From Bradyrhizobium iriomotense (lineage in GTDB: Bacteria; Pseudomonadota; Alphaproteobacteria; Rhizobiales; Xanthobacteraceae), in assembly GCF_018129405.1 (NCBI RefSeq), contig NZ_JAFCLP010000028.1:1-64000 (forward strand): a stretch of 64,000 nucleotides of DNA, read 5' to 3'. How positions within the stretch are numbered: position 1 is the first letter of the stretch; the number at the start of each line of letters is the position of its first letter. Below the pieces are notes generated by a model that saw only the letters and a program-made list of their open reading frames with translations, searched no databases and was not told the DNA's origin. Positions 17,227 through 25,115 of the stretch are shown piece by piece. The position numbers and the translations under genes were made by a program.

Positions 17227-17368
17227 CCTCTCCCCGCTTGCGGGGAGAGGCCGGAATTTGAGCGCAGCTTGAATTCCGGGTGAGGGGGAGCCTCCGCGAG
17301 TCCAACTCCCACCGTCCCCGCGGAGAGTCCCCCTCACCCCAACCCTCTCCCCGCAAGCGGGGCGAGGG
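17227..17368. repeat. Dispersed palindrome CCTCTCCCCGCTTGCGGGGAGAGG type
   Basis: Outer CTCTCCCCGC/GCGGGGCGAG arms, inner hairpin CTCCCCGCTTGCGGGGAG, and GGGTGAGGGGGA/TCCCCCTCACCC arms around a CCGCG core. It follows the IclR gene and probably terminates it. Confidence 0.9.
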
Positions 17369-17462
17369 AGCGCACCGCGAACGCGGCACTGTCAATGGCT
17401 GACTTCGCACACGTTTTTATGGCACAACGGCCGCCATCACCGACCGACCAACGAGGCCACGC

Positions 17463-18758
17463 ATGCCCGCGCCAAAGCCGCCTGCCTTCGAGACCCTGAG
17501 CCTGCATGCCGGCCAGCATCCGGATCCCACGACCGGCGCCCGTGCGGTGCCGATCTACCAGACCACGTCCTACGTGTTCCAGGATTCCGACCACGCCGCC
17601 GCGCTGTTCAACCTTGAGCGCGCCGGACACATCTATACGCGCATCTCCAATCCGACCACGGGCGTGCTGGAGGAGCGGCTTGCGGCGCTGGAAGGCGGCG
17701 TCGGCGCGATCTGCACGGCGAGCGGCCAGGCGGCGATGCATCTGGCCATCGCCACGCTGCTGAGCGCCGGCGACCACATCGTGGCGTCGAGCTCGCTCTA
17801 TGGCGGCACCATCAACCTCTTGGCACACACGCTGCCGCGCTTCGGCATCACCACGACGTTCGTGAAACCGCGCGATCTCGACGCGTTCCGGTCGGCGATC
17901 AAGCCGAACACGAAGCTTGTGATCGGCGAGACCATCGGTAATCCCGGCCTCGAGGTGCTCGATATCCCGAAGGTTGCGGCGATCGCGCATGAGGCAAAGA
18001 TTCCGCTGCTGATCGACAACACCTTCGCCACGCCCTATCTCAGCCGCCCGATCGAGCTAGGGGCCGACATCGTCATGCATTCGGCGACCAAATGGATCGG
18101 CGGCCATGGCATCGCGATCGGCGGCGCCATCGTCGACGGCGGCCGGTTCGACTGGCGCGCGTCGGGCAAATTCGCTGTGCTGACCGAGCCCTATGGCGGC
18201 TATCACGGCATCGTCTTCGACGAGCAGTTCGGCACGGCCGCCTTCATCATGCGCGCCCGCACCGAGGGCCTGCGCGATTTCGGCGCCTGCCTGTCGCCGA
18301 CCAACGCGTTCCAGCTCTTGCAGGGCGTCGAGACACTAGGCGTGCGCATGGACCGGCACATGCAGAACACGCATCTGGTGCTGGAAGCGCTCAAGTCCAA
18401 CAAGGCCGTCGACTGGGTGCTGCATCCTTCGCTGGAGACCCATCCCGACTACCAGCTCGCCAAGACGCTACTGCCGCGCGGCGCCGGCTCGATCGTGTCC
18501 TTCGGCATCAAGGGCGGACGTCCCGCGGGACGCAAGTTCATCGAATCCCTGCGCATGATCAGCCATCTCGCCAATGTCGGCGATGCCAAGACGCTGGTGA
18601 TCCACCCTGCCTCGACCACGCATCAGCAGATGGACGCCGAGCAGCTCAAGGCCGCCGGTGTCGGCGAAGAGCTGGTGCGGCTCTCGGTAGGCATCGAGAC
18701 CGCCTCCGACATCATCGACGATCTCAACCAAGCGCTGCGCATCTCGCAAAAGGCCTGA
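17463..18758 (+). CDS. metY: O-acetylhomoserine (thiol)-lyase
   Basis: A 431-aa PLP enzyme of the Cys/Met metabolism family, of MetY length. It makes homocysteine from O-acetylhomoserine and sulfide. Seen: ETLSLHAGQHPDPTTGARAVPIYQTTSYVF, YTRISNPTTGVLEERLAALEGG, the PLP lysine K210 in HSATKWIGGHG, and the C-terminal GEELVRLSVGIETASDIIDDL. No SAM-II-like leader was recognised in the 90 bases upstream. The next gene, an alpha/beta hydrolase, follows after four bases, so the two form an operon. Confidence 0.93.
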   Translation: MPAPKPPAFETLSLHAGQHPDPTTGARAVPIYQTTSYVFQDSDHAAALFNLERAGHIYTRISNPTTGVLEERLAALEGGVGAICTASGQAAMHLAIATLLSAGDHIVASSSLYGGTINLLAHTLPRFGITTTFVKPRDLDAFRSAIKPNTKLVIGETIGNPGLEVLDIPKVAAIAHEAKIPLLIDNTFATPYLSRPIELGADIVMHSATKWIGGHGIAIGGAIVDGGRFDWRASGKFAVLTEPYGGYHGIVFDEQFGTAAFIMRARTEGLRDFGACLSPTNAFQLLQGVETLGVRMDRHMQNTHLVLEALKSNKAVDWVLHPSLETHPDYQLAKTLLPRGAGSIVSFGIKGGRPAGRKFIESLRMISHLANVGDAKTLVIHPASTTHQQMDAEQLKAAGVGEELVRLSVGIETASDIIDDLNQALRISQKA

Positions 18759-18762
18759 CACC

Positions 18763-19545
18763 ATGAAGCTTTCCGTCAACGGCACTGATGTGTTTGTCGC
18801 AACCGGCGGCCGCGACTTCGACAAGTCGCTGCCCGCGGTGGTCTTCATCCACGGCGCCGGCTTCGATCATTCGACCTGGGCGCTGCATACGCGCTGGTTC
18901 GCCCATCATGGTTTTGCCGTGCTGGCGCCCGACCTGCCCGGCCACGGCCGCTCGGCGGGGCCTTCGCTCTCGAGCATCGCGGAGATGGCCGACTGGACGG
19001 CCGCACTGCTCGATGCGGCCGGAGCTGCGAAGGCACATCTGATCGGTCACTCCATGGGATCGCTGATCTCGCTGGAGACGGCGGCGCGGCATCCCGACAA
19101 GGTGTCGGCGCTGAGCCTGATCGGCACCGCCGCGACCATGACGGTCGGCCCGGATCTCTTGAAGGCCGCCGAGGCCAACTCGCAGGATGCCAACGACATG
19201 GTCGCGATCTGGGGCCTCGGCTTCAACGCGGAACTCGGCGGCAGCCTTGCGCCGGGTCTGTGGATGCACGGCGGCGCGCAGGCGGTGCTGAAGGCTTGCG
19301 AGCCGGGCGTGCTGTTCAGGGATCTGTCGGCCTGCAACTCCTATACGAATGCGCTCACCGCTGCGGCAAGCGTGAAGGTGCCGACGACGCTCATTCTCGG
19401 CGAGCGGGACATGATGACGCCGGCCAAGGCCGGCAAGGCGCTTGCGGCCGCGATCCCGCATGCCAAGACCGTCGTGGTGCCCGGCGCCGGTCACATGATC
19501 ATGGCCGAACGCCCGGACGAGTTGCTGGCTGCGCTGAGGAACTAA
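18763..19545 (+). CDS. Alpha/beta hydrolase co-transcribed with metY
   Basis: A 260-aa alpha/beta-fold hydrolase. Seen: VVFIHGAGFDHSTW (oxyanion strand), the nucleophile elbow GHSMGS with Ser97, the acid in LGERDMMTP near residue 215 and the histidine in VPGAGHMIMAERP near 245. The substrate is unknown. Its position four bases after metY makes a thioester or O-acyl substrate in sulfur metabolism conceivable, but nothing in the sequence proves it. It has no signal peptide. Confidence 0.88.
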   Translation: MKLSVNGTDVFVATGGRDFDKSLPAVVFIHGAGFDHSTWALHTRWFAHHGFAVLAPDLPGHGRSAGPSLSSIAEMADWTAALLDAAGAAKAHLIGHSMGSLISLETAARHPDKVSALSLIGTAATMTVGPDLLKAAEANSQDANDMVAIWGLGFNAELGGSLAPGLWMHGGAQAVLKACEPGVLFRDLSACNSYTNALTAAASVKVPTTLILGERDMMTPAKAGKALAAAIPHAKTVVVPGAGHMIMAERPDELLAALRN

Positions 19546-19613
19546 GCGGATCGATCTCCTGCCTTGCGCGTTGCGGTCAGACATCCCTCTGAATCAAGAA
19601 GGGGAACTCGACC

Positions 19614-20117
19614 ATGCCAAGACAGGAAATCATTCGTAAAGCCAGGCAGGACAAGCGCGCCGGTAAATCGGCCAGCACGCAGGCCGGCGAATTCGTCAAG
19701 GACGAGATCGACAGGATCCGGAAGGGCAAGCACGGCGCGCGCTCGACCAAGCAGGCCATCGCCATCGGCCTGTCCGAGGCGCGTCGCGCCGGTGTCGATC
19801 TGCCGCCACCGCGCAAGGGAAGCACCAAGAAGTCGACGCGCCGCAGCGCCAGATATGCTTACGAGGTCGGCCAGGGCAAACGCACCGCGAAGCGCCGCCC
19901 GAAGGTGTCGCGCGCCGTCGAAGGCGTGCTGAAGAAGGAGCCGCGGTCGACCGCATCGCGCAGCGCGCTGTCGAAACAGGCCAAGCGGGCCGCAAGCCGC
20001 CGAACCGCAGCGTCCCGCTCGGCCGCCGCACGGAAGGCGAGCCACACCAAGGGCTCCAAGGTCCGCTCCGCCGCCGCAAAGAAGGCGGCACGCACCAGGG
20101 CGCGCCGCCGGAGCTGA
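19614..20117 (+). CDS. DUF6496-type basic protein with histone-like tail
   Basis: A 167-aa, extremely basic protein. Residues 1-65 form the conserved part (RKARQDKRAGKSASTQAGEFVKDEIDRIRKGKHGARSTKQAIAIGLSEARRAGVDLPPP, given by its ends). Residues 66-167 are a low-complexity Lys/Arg/Ala/Ser tail (KKAARTRARRRS at the end) resembling histone H1 or AlgP-type proteins. Nucleic-acid binding is likely but unproven. AAGGGGAA precedes the ATG. It is convergent with the sulfonate-binding-protein gene. Confidence 0.8.
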   Translation: MPRQEIIRKARQDKRAGKSASTQAGEFVKDEIDRIRKGKHGARSTKQAIAIGLSEARRAGVDLPPPRKGSTKKSTRRSARYAYEVGQGKRTAKRRPKVSRAVEGVLKKEPRSTASRSALSKQAKRAASRRTAASRSAAARKASHTKGSKVRSAAAKKAARTRARRRS

Positions 20118-20131
20118 TCAGCCGCGCCGGC

Positions 20132-21085
20132 TCAAGAACCCGGCGTCCATTTCCAGACGATGTCGGAGACGGTGACCGGCTTCGGGATCAGGCTGAGCTT
20201 TGCGAAACGATCGGCGACGGCCTGCTGGCTTGCGACAATTTCGGCATCCAGCGGCACCACGCGGAAGTTGGAGCGATCCACGAAACGCCTGACGGCCTCG
20301 ATGTCAACGCCGGTCGCGTCTGCCTGCGCTTTGGCGACGTCCCCGTGGTGTTCGTTGGCCCAGACACCTTCGGACGCGAAGGTCGTGTTGAGCTTCGCGA
20401 CCAGCGACGGGTATTTCTCGACGAAATCCGTATTGGCGATGTAGAACGCATTCGGCTTGTGCACGTCCTTGTCAAAGACGATCACACGCGCGCCCTCCTT
20501 CAATTCGGCGAGCGCGAGATACGGATCCCAGATCGACCAGGCATCGACCGAGCCCTTGACGAAGGCGGCCGTCGCATCGGCAGGAGCCAGCGGCGCCGGC
20601 GTGATGTCGGACCAGGACAGGCCGGCCTTTTCGAGCGCCGCGACGAGCAGATTATGCGCGCTCGATCCCTTGCCGAAGGCGACGCGCTTGCCTTTGAGAT
20701 CGGCCAGCGCGTGAATCGGCGAATCCCTGGGCACAATGATCGCCTGGGTGTTGCCTTCCGATTTCACCGCGGCGACATAGCGGATCTTGGCACCGCCCGC
20801 CTGCGCGAAGATCGGCGGGGAGTCGCCGACATAGCCGAAATCGACGCTGCCGACATTGATGGCTTCGAGCAGCGGCGGACCGAACTGGAAATCGACCCAC
20901 CTGATCTCGATGCCGAGCGGCTTGAAGGCGTTCTCGAGCGTCTGGCGCTGGCGTACCGCTGGGAAGAAACCGCCCTTCTGCGTGCCGATGCGGATTTCCG
21001 CCGGCTTGTCCTCGGCCCGCGCGGGTGCAGCCAGGGCGGTCGCAAGCAACAGCGTCGTTGCAAGGATATGTCGTCGGGTGATCAT
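20132..21085 (-). CDS. ssuA: Aliphatic sulfonate/taurine-type ABC binding protein
   Basis: A 317-aa periplasmic protein with an N-terminal signal (ITRRHILATTLLLATALAAPARA). The mature chain shows IRIGTQKGGFFPAVRQRQTLENAF, GPPLLEAINVGSVDFGYVGDSPPIFAQAGG and LKGKRVAFGKGSSAHNLLVAALEKAGLSW, typical of SsuA. It should deliver sulfonates to an ABC importer, but no permease, ATPase or monooxygenase gene is adjacent. It lies 21 bases downstream of a 73-aa gene and behind a Cys-rich leader peptide, consistent with sulfur-starvation control. Confidence 0.88.
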   Translation of the reverse strand: MITRRHILATTLLLATALAAPARAEDKPAEIRIGTQKGGFFPAVRQRQTLENAFKPLGIEIRWVDFQFGPPLLEAINVGSVDFGYVGDSPPIFAQAGGAKIRYVAAVKSEGNTQAIIVPRDSPIHALADLKGKRVAFGKGSSAHNLLVAALEKAGLSWSDITPAPLAPADATAAFVKGSVDAWSIWDPYLALAELKEGARVIVFDKDVHKPNAFYIANTDFVEKYPSLVAKLNTTFASEGVWANEHHGDVAKAQADATGVDIEAVRRFVDRSNFRVVPLDAEIVASQQAVADRFAKLSLIPKPVTVSDIVWKWTPGS

Positions 21086-21106
21086 AACGCGGTCCTTTCG
21101 GTGGGA

Positions 21107-21328
21107 TCAGTTGGCGAAGAGTTGCGAGCTCGCGCGACGGCTACGCTCGGAGAACACGGCACGGGCGGCGCGCTCGGCCTCGCGGGCCGAACGGAACTGG
21201 CGGCCTTCGAGGCTGTCGAACAGGCGCTCGGAGGAGAAGAAGCGGAAGCCGCGCTCATCTCTTGTGATGATGCCGGCGGCGCGGTCCTGGATCTCGATGA
21301 TGTAGGCGTTCGACTGGGTCTGGGACAT
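21107..21328 (-). CDS. Small conserved-looking protein upstream of ssuA, 73 aa
   Basis: A 73-aa soluble protein: NAYIIEIQDRAAGIITRDERGFRFFSSERLFDSLEGRQFRSAREAERAARAVFSER (given by its parts). It has a two-strand plus helix pattern, is Arg-rich and contains no Cys. No family recognised. It is the first structural gene after the Cys-rich leader and precedes ssuA by 21 bases, so a sulfur-related role is inferred from context only. The Shine-Dalgarno is weak (GAGCAG), which suits translational control. Confidence 0.65.
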   Translation of the reverse strand: MSQTQSNAYIIEIQDRAAGIITRDERGFRFFSSERLFDSLEGRQFRSAREAERAARAVFSERSRRASSQLFAN

Positions 21329-21339
21329 GACTGCTCGTT

Positions 21340-21354
21340 CGCCGAAATTCGGCG
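21340..21354 (-). promoter_or_regulatory. Hairpin between Cys leader and the 73-aa gene
   Basis: CGCCGA-ATT-TCGGCG (minus strand) is a six-pair stem ending eleven bases before the ATG at 21328. No U-tract follows, so it is not a classical terminator. It may influence ribosome access as part of an attenuation device. Confidence 0.45.
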
Positions 21355-21398
21355 TTCCTGTCTTGAGATTTTCGGTGTGAGGTGCTGCTAGGAGACGG

Positions 21399-21461
21399 TC
21401 AGCAACAACAACAGGCGCCCGTTGCCGCCGAGAAACAGCGCCGCGTCATGCATGCCTGCAT
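21399..21461 (-). CDS. Cys-rich leader peptide (20 aa, ends CCCC)
   Basis: An ATG at 21461 (or 21449, which has AGG eight bases upstream) opens a frame ending in codons TGT TGT TGT TGC then TGA, with two more Cys codons earlier. From 21449 the peptide is MTRRCFSAATGACCCC. It lies after a good sigma-70-type promoter and before the 73-aa gene and ssuA. Runs of Cys codons in short leaders before sulfur genes are known attenuation devices in other bacteria; here the role is inferred. Confidence 0.65.
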   Translation of the reverse strand: MQACMTRRCFSAATGACCCC

Positions 21462-21532
21462 GTCGTTTCGATTGCGCTGGTGATCGGTTCTCATGGTGCG
21501 GCTTGGGCTCGAGGAGCAGTCTCTACGCTCCG

Positions 21533-21561
21533 AATATCGAGCGATTGGCGCGATTGGTCAA
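21533..21561 (-). promoter_or_regulatory. Probable sigma-70-type promoter for the Cys leader/ssuA operon
   Basis: On the minus strand TTGACC (21561-21556) and GATATT (21538-21533) are separated by 17 bases. The predicted start near 21526 gives a leader of about 65 bases before the leader peptide and about 200 before the first structural gene. Confidence 0.55.
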
Positions 21562-21682
21562 TGAAATGGCTATCCATATTTGTGACCGGCACGCCGGGAC
21601 GCTTCTCCCGCCGCAAGCACTGACAGACGGATTCATCTCGCTTGGCCAACGATCATCGGCTGCGACGATATCCCGTGCACTT

Positions 21683-21821
21683 GTAGGGTGGGTTAGCTGA
21701 GTGGATGCGCAAAGCGCGTCCGCTCAGCGTAACCCACCATTGTCTTTATCCGCGGAGACAAAAGAGGTGGGTTACGCCAGCGGCCTGCGCTTCGCGCAGC
21801 CGCAAGGCTAACCCACCCTAC
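21683..21821. repeat. Compound palindrome GTAGGGTGGGTTA...TAACCCACCCTAC
   Basis: Outer 13-base arms enclose a second GGTGGGTTACGC/GCGTAACCCACC pair, so the element looks like two nested family members. It lies between the divergent ssu leader and the leftward flavoprotein gene region. Confidence 0.88.
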
Positions 21822-21831
21822 AAACTCTTCG

Positions 21832-21894
21832 CCTCTCCCCGCATCCGCCTTCGCCCGAAGGCGGGCTTCGGCGGACAAGAGCGCGGGGCGAGGG
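21832..21894. repeat. Short repeat CCTCTCCCCGC...GCGGGGCGAGG
   Basis: A smaller relative of the element at 17227-17368, with an inner GCCTTCGCCCGAAGGCGGGC hairpin. It lies just after the stop codon of the gene ending at 21915 and may terminate it. Confidence 0.7.
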
Positions 21895-21914
21895 AGACGA
21901 GAGAGCGCGGACGA

Positions 21915-22526
21915 TCACCACATCGTCGCGGCGGCCCGCTCGGGCCAGATGCGGTCGTACTCGGCGCCGCCGACCTTGTTCTGGCTCATCTCGGCGAGGA
22001 TCTGCCCCGGCGTCGGCAGCGTCTTCGGATCGACGCGCTTGTCGGGATTCCAGAGATCGGAGCGGACGATGGCGCGCGCACATTGGAAGTAGATTTCCTC
22101 CACGTTCATCACCATCACGCTGCGCGGCGCCTTGCCCTCGACCTTGAACGAGGCCAGCAGGTCCGGATCGATCGAGAGATGCGCACGGCCATTGGCGCGC
22201 ACGGCGTTGCCGGAGCCGGGGATCAGTAACATCAGCGACACCCTGGGGTCGCGCACGATGTTGCGCAGGGAATCGACCCTGTTGTTGCCGCGGCGATCCG
22301 GCAGCATCAGCGTCTTGGGATCGTGGATGCGGACGAAGCCGGGGAGATCGCCGCGCGGCGAGCAGTCGATGCCCTCGGGTCCGATGGTGGCGAGCGCGGC
22401 GAACGGCGCCTTTTCGATGAAGATACGGTAGAGCGGCGTGACATGGTCGGCGACTTTCACGGTCGAGGCGTCGTTGGTGACGCCGTAGATGGCCTCAAGC
22501 TGCTCGACCGTTTCGATCACCGTCAT
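21915..22526 (-). CDS. Pyridoxamine 5'-phosphate oxidase-family FMN-binding protein
   Basis: A 203-aa split-barrel protein: PFAALATIGPEGIDCSPRGDLPGFVRI, LMLPDRRGNNRVDSLRNIVRDPRVSLMLLIPGSGNAVRANGRAHL and IYFQCARAIVRSDLW. This matches the MSMEG_1061-type group of PNPOx-like flavoproteins, whose substrate is generally unknown; it is not PdxH. The start at 22526 is supported by GGAGAG upstream. A long inverted repeat lies directly upstream and separates it from phnN, so it is probably not part of the phn operon. Confidence 0.85.
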   Translation of the reverse strand: MTVIETVEQLEAIYGVTNDASTVKVADHVTPLYRIFIEKAPFAALATIGPEGIDCSPRGDLPGFVRIHDPKTLMLPDRRGNNRVDSLRNIVRDPRVSLMLLIPGSGNAVRANGRAHLSIDPDLLASFKVEGKAPRSVMVMNVEEIYFQCARAIVRSDLWNPDKRVDPKTLPTPGQILAEMSQNKVGGAEYDRIWPERAAATMW

Positions 22527-22553
22527 TCCGCTCTCTCCTTGTTGTGCCGGCAA

Positions 22554-22651
22554 GAGCTCCGTTCCGATGATATCGGAACGCAGCTCCGGATTCTTGGTTT
22601 GACGCGTTTTCTTAACGCGAACCGGCATCCACTTCGCTCGAAAACGCTTTA
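22554..22651. repeat. Two adjacent inverted repeats between phnN and the PNPOx-like gene
   Basis: First, 15-base arms with one mismatch at 22554-22568 and 22572-22586 around GAT (core GTTCCGAT/ATCGGAAC). Second, GCGTTTTC (22604-22611) and GAAAACGC (22640-22647). Both resemble dispersed rhizobial repeats. The second overlaps the phnN stop region and may terminate the phn operon. Confidence 0.75.
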
Positions 22652-23245
22652 GTCTTGCCAGCCTTCATTCCTGATCGCGCGCACGAGCTGGCGGCTGTGA
22701 TACTCCGCGCTGCCGGCGTTGAGGATGGTGACATCGGCGATTGCCGATGCGTCGTCGACGCTGCGCGACAGCCGCTCCGCGATGTTGCCGTCGCTGTGCC
22801 GGGCGCGCGCGGCGAGCCGCTGCGCCAGCACGTCCGGCGGCGCCGTGATCGCAACGACCACGACGTTGGCATAGGCCTGGCGCAACGCGGCAATCACCGT
22901 GCGCGAGACGTTTGCGACGACCGCACGCCCCGCGCGGATGTCGTCGTTGATCTCCAGCGGCAGCGCATAGGAATGCCCATGCGCCTCCCAGTGCACGGCG
23001 AAGTCGCCGTGTTCGCGCGCGCGGCGGAATTCGTCCTGGCTCATCGCGATATTGTCCTCGTCGGCCGACGACGCACGCGTCACGATACGGCGCGGGAAGA
23101 CGATGTCAGGATCGTCGCTGCAGGCCGCCTGCGCCAGTCGAAGCAGAGTGTCCTTGCCGGCGCCGCTGGGGCCGACCACGAGCACGAGCCGGCCGGGGCC
23201 GATCGCTCCCGCCTCGCCCTCGGCCATGGTCGCGATCTCGCTCAT
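22649..23245 (-). CDS. phnN: Ribose 1,5-bisphosphate phosphokinase PhnN
   Basis: A 198-aa P-loop kinase that makes 5-phosphoribosyl diphosphate from ribose 1,5-bisphosphate, the last salvage step of C-P lyase metabolism. Walker A GPSGAGKD spans residues 25-32. SYALPLEINDDIRAGRAVVANVSRTVI and AARARHSDGNIAERLSR follow the guanylate-kinase-like fold. It overlaps phnM by four bases (ATGA) and ends the phnGHIJKLMN operon. Its stop codon lies at the edge of a palindromic repeat. Confidence 0.93.
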   Translation of the reverse strand: MSEIATMAEGEAGAIGPGRLVLVVGPSGAGKDTLLRLAQAACSDDPDIVFPRRIVTRASSADEDNIAMSQDEFRRAREHGDFAVHWEAHGHSYALPLEINDDIRAGRAVVANVSRTVIAALRQAYANVVVVAITAPPDVLAQRLAARARHSDGNIAERLSRSVDDASAIADVTILNAGSAEYHSRQLVRAIRNEGWQD

Positions 23246-24399
23246 GCGACGCGGTGTCCTTCGCGCCAGACGCTGCGGACGACGGGAACACTGCCTGCGA
23301 CATGCACGCGGATCAGGTCGGCGCGCTTGCCGATCGCGACCTCGCCGCGGTCGGTGAGGCCGACCGCCTCTGCCGGCGCCTTGGTCACCGTGCGGACCGC
23401 CGCCGGAAGGCTGATCGCTGGCACGTGCTCCGGCAGTTGCAGCGCGGCCATGAGAAGGCTCGAGGGGATATAGTCCGACGACAGGATGTCGAGCAGGCCT
23501 TCGCGCGCGAGATCGACCGCGGCGATGTTGCCGGAGTGCGAGCCGCCGCGCACCACGTTCGGCGCGCCCATCAGGATGTCGATGCCGGCCTGGTGCAGGC
23601 CGCGCGCGGCCTCCAGCGTGGTCGGGAATTCCGCCACCGAAACGCGGTCGCGCACGGCGTCCGCGACGTTCTCCTCGGTGGTGTCGTCGTGGCTCGCCAG
23701 CGGAATCTTGTACTGATGCGCCAGCGCCACGATCTCGCGCATGTTGGTCGCGGCATGAAGCCTCTGATATTCGAAGCGCTTTGCGAACAGCTCGTCGAGC
23801 TCGGCATCGGTCTTGCCACCGCCCTTGCCCCGGTAATAGTCGCGCAGCTTGACCTCATCGCGGAACTGGCGCTGGCCGGGCGTATGGTCCATCAACGACA
23901 TCAGCTTGACGTCGGGACGATCGATCAGCTCCTTGGCCTCCTCGACGACGCTCGGCATCGGGATTTCGCAGCGCAGATGCAGGAAGTGGTCGGCGCGCAG
24001 CAGGCTGGCCTCGCGCGCGGTGGTGATTGCGGCGGCGAGCACGCCGGCGCGGCCATCGACTTCCTCTGCGCCGTCCTCGCGCCAGACCCGGAGCGAGTCG
24101 AATACGGTGGTAATGCCGGAGGTCGCGAGCTGGCCGTCATAGGAGATGACGGCGGCGACCGGGTTCCAGAACACCTTTGGCCGCGGCACGTAGTGTGCTT
24201 CGAGATGGTCGGTGTGGAGCTCGATCAGGCCGGGCATGATCAAATCGCCGCCGGCATCCTCTGCGCCTGCGGGTGCCCTGCCCTCGCCAATCTCGGCAAC
24301 GCGGCCATCGGCAAGAGCGAGCCAGCCCTGTTCGATCACCCGGTCGGCCAGGACGATCCTGGCGTTGGCAATCAATGTGTCCTTCGGCTTCATTTCCAT
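23242..24399 (-). CDS. phnM: Alpha-D-ribose 1-methylphosphonate 5-triphosphate diphosphatase PhnM (copy 1)
   Basis: A 385-aa amidohydrolase-superfamily enzyme that removes diphosphate from the ribosyl-phosphonate triphosphate before C-P cleavage. Metal-site motifs: GLIELHTDHLEAHYVPRP near residue 56, SLMDHTPGQRQ near 170, LASHDDTTEENV near 225 and the C-terminal LSSDYIPSSLL near 312. It lies five bases after phnL and overlaps phnN by four. A divergent second PhnM is encoded at 34400-35593; this copy is the one embedded in the canonical operon. Confidence 0.95.
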   Translation of the reverse strand: MEMKPKDTLIANARIVLADRVIEQGWLALADGRVAEIGEGRAPAGAEDAGGDLIMPGLIELHTDHLEAHYVPRPKVFWNPVAAVISYDGQLATSGITTVFDSLRVWREDGAEEVDGRAGVLAAAITTAREASLLRADHFLHLRCEIPMPSVVEEAKELIDRPDVKLMSLMDHTPGQRQFRDEVKLRDYYRGKGGGKTDAELDELFAKRFEYQRLHAATNMREIVALAHQYKIPLASHDDTTEENVADAVRDRVSVAEFPTTLEAARGLHQAGIDILMGAPNVVRGGSHSGNIAAVDLAREGLLDILSSDYIPSSLLMAALQLPEHVPAISLPAAVRTVTKAPAEAVGLTDRGEVAIGKRADLIRVHVAGSVPVVRSVWREGHRVA

Positions 24400-24404
24400 G
24401 TCCT

Positions 24405-25115
24405 TCAGGCCGCGGCGGCAAAGCTGGTGACGTCGACGATGCGGTCGGCAATCAGATGACGGATTTCGTCGTCATGGACAATGGCGACCATGGCAACGCC
24501 CTGGCGCTTCTTTTCGGCGACCAGCTCGACCACCACAGCGCGGTTGGCAGCATCGAGCGAGGCGGTCGGCTCGTCCAGCAGCAGAATCGGCAGGTCCGAG
24601 ATGAAGCCGCGCGCGATATTCACGCGCTGCTGCTCGCCGCCGGAGAAGGTCGCGGGCGGCAACTGCCAGAGGCGCTCGGGGATGTTGAGACGGTGCAGCA
24701 GCTCGCCGGCGCGCGCCTGTGCGTCGGCGCGGGCCATGCCGTTCACGATCAGCGGCTCGGCCACGACGTCGATGGTCGCAACCCGCGGCACTGCCCGCAG
24801 GAACTGGCTGACATAGCCGATGGTTGAGCGGCGGATGTTGAGGACCTGCCGCGGCTCGGCGGTGGCGAGGTCGACCACCGCGCCGCGATGGCGGATGCCG
24901 ATGCGACCGTTGTCGCAGCGGTAATTGCCGAAGATCATCTTCAGGATCGACGATTTGCCGGCGCCTGATGGCCCCGAGAGCACGACGCATTCGCTCGCGT
25001 TGACGTGGAAGGTCACTCCGCGCACCACCGGCAGCTCGATGCCGCCCTGCAGGTGCATCGTAAAGGTCTTGCCGGCGTCAGTGATGTCGATCATGGCGGT
25101 CATTGGCTGGCTCAT
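24405..25115 (-). CDS. phnL: C-P lyase ABC-type protein PhnL
   Basis: A 236-aa ABC ATPase-like protein of the C-P lyase apparatus; it acts with PhnK on the PhnGHIJ core rather than as a transporter. Walker A GPSGAGKSS near residue 49, signature FSGGEQQRVNIARG near 160 and Walker B ILLLDEPTASLD near 183 are intact. PhnL-specific RRSTIGYVSQFLRAVPRV is present. It overlaps phnK by four bases. No transmembrane partner is adjacent, as expected. Confidence 0.95.
   Translation of the reverse strand: MSQPMTAMIDITDAGKTFTMHLQGGIELPVVRGVTFHVNASECVVLSGPSGAGKSSILKMIFGNYRCDNGRIGIRHRGAVVDLATAEPRQVLNIRRSTIGYVSQFLRAVPRVATIDVVAEPLIVNGMARADAQARAGELLHRLNIPERLWQLPPATFSGGEQQRVNIARGFISDLPILLLDEPTASLDAANRAVVVELVAEKKRQGVAMVAIVHDDEIRHLIADRIVDVTSFAAAA

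Noticed and set aside
17369-17462. SAM-II riboswitch upstream of metY
   Set aside because: Methionine genes of alphaproteobacteria often carry one, but neither the conserved loop sequences nor a pseudoknot pairing could be recognised in these bases.
21340-21354. Intrinsic attenuator terminator for the Cys leader
   Set aside because: The stem is only six pairs and lacks a following U-run, so it was listed as a regulatory hairpin and not as a terminator.
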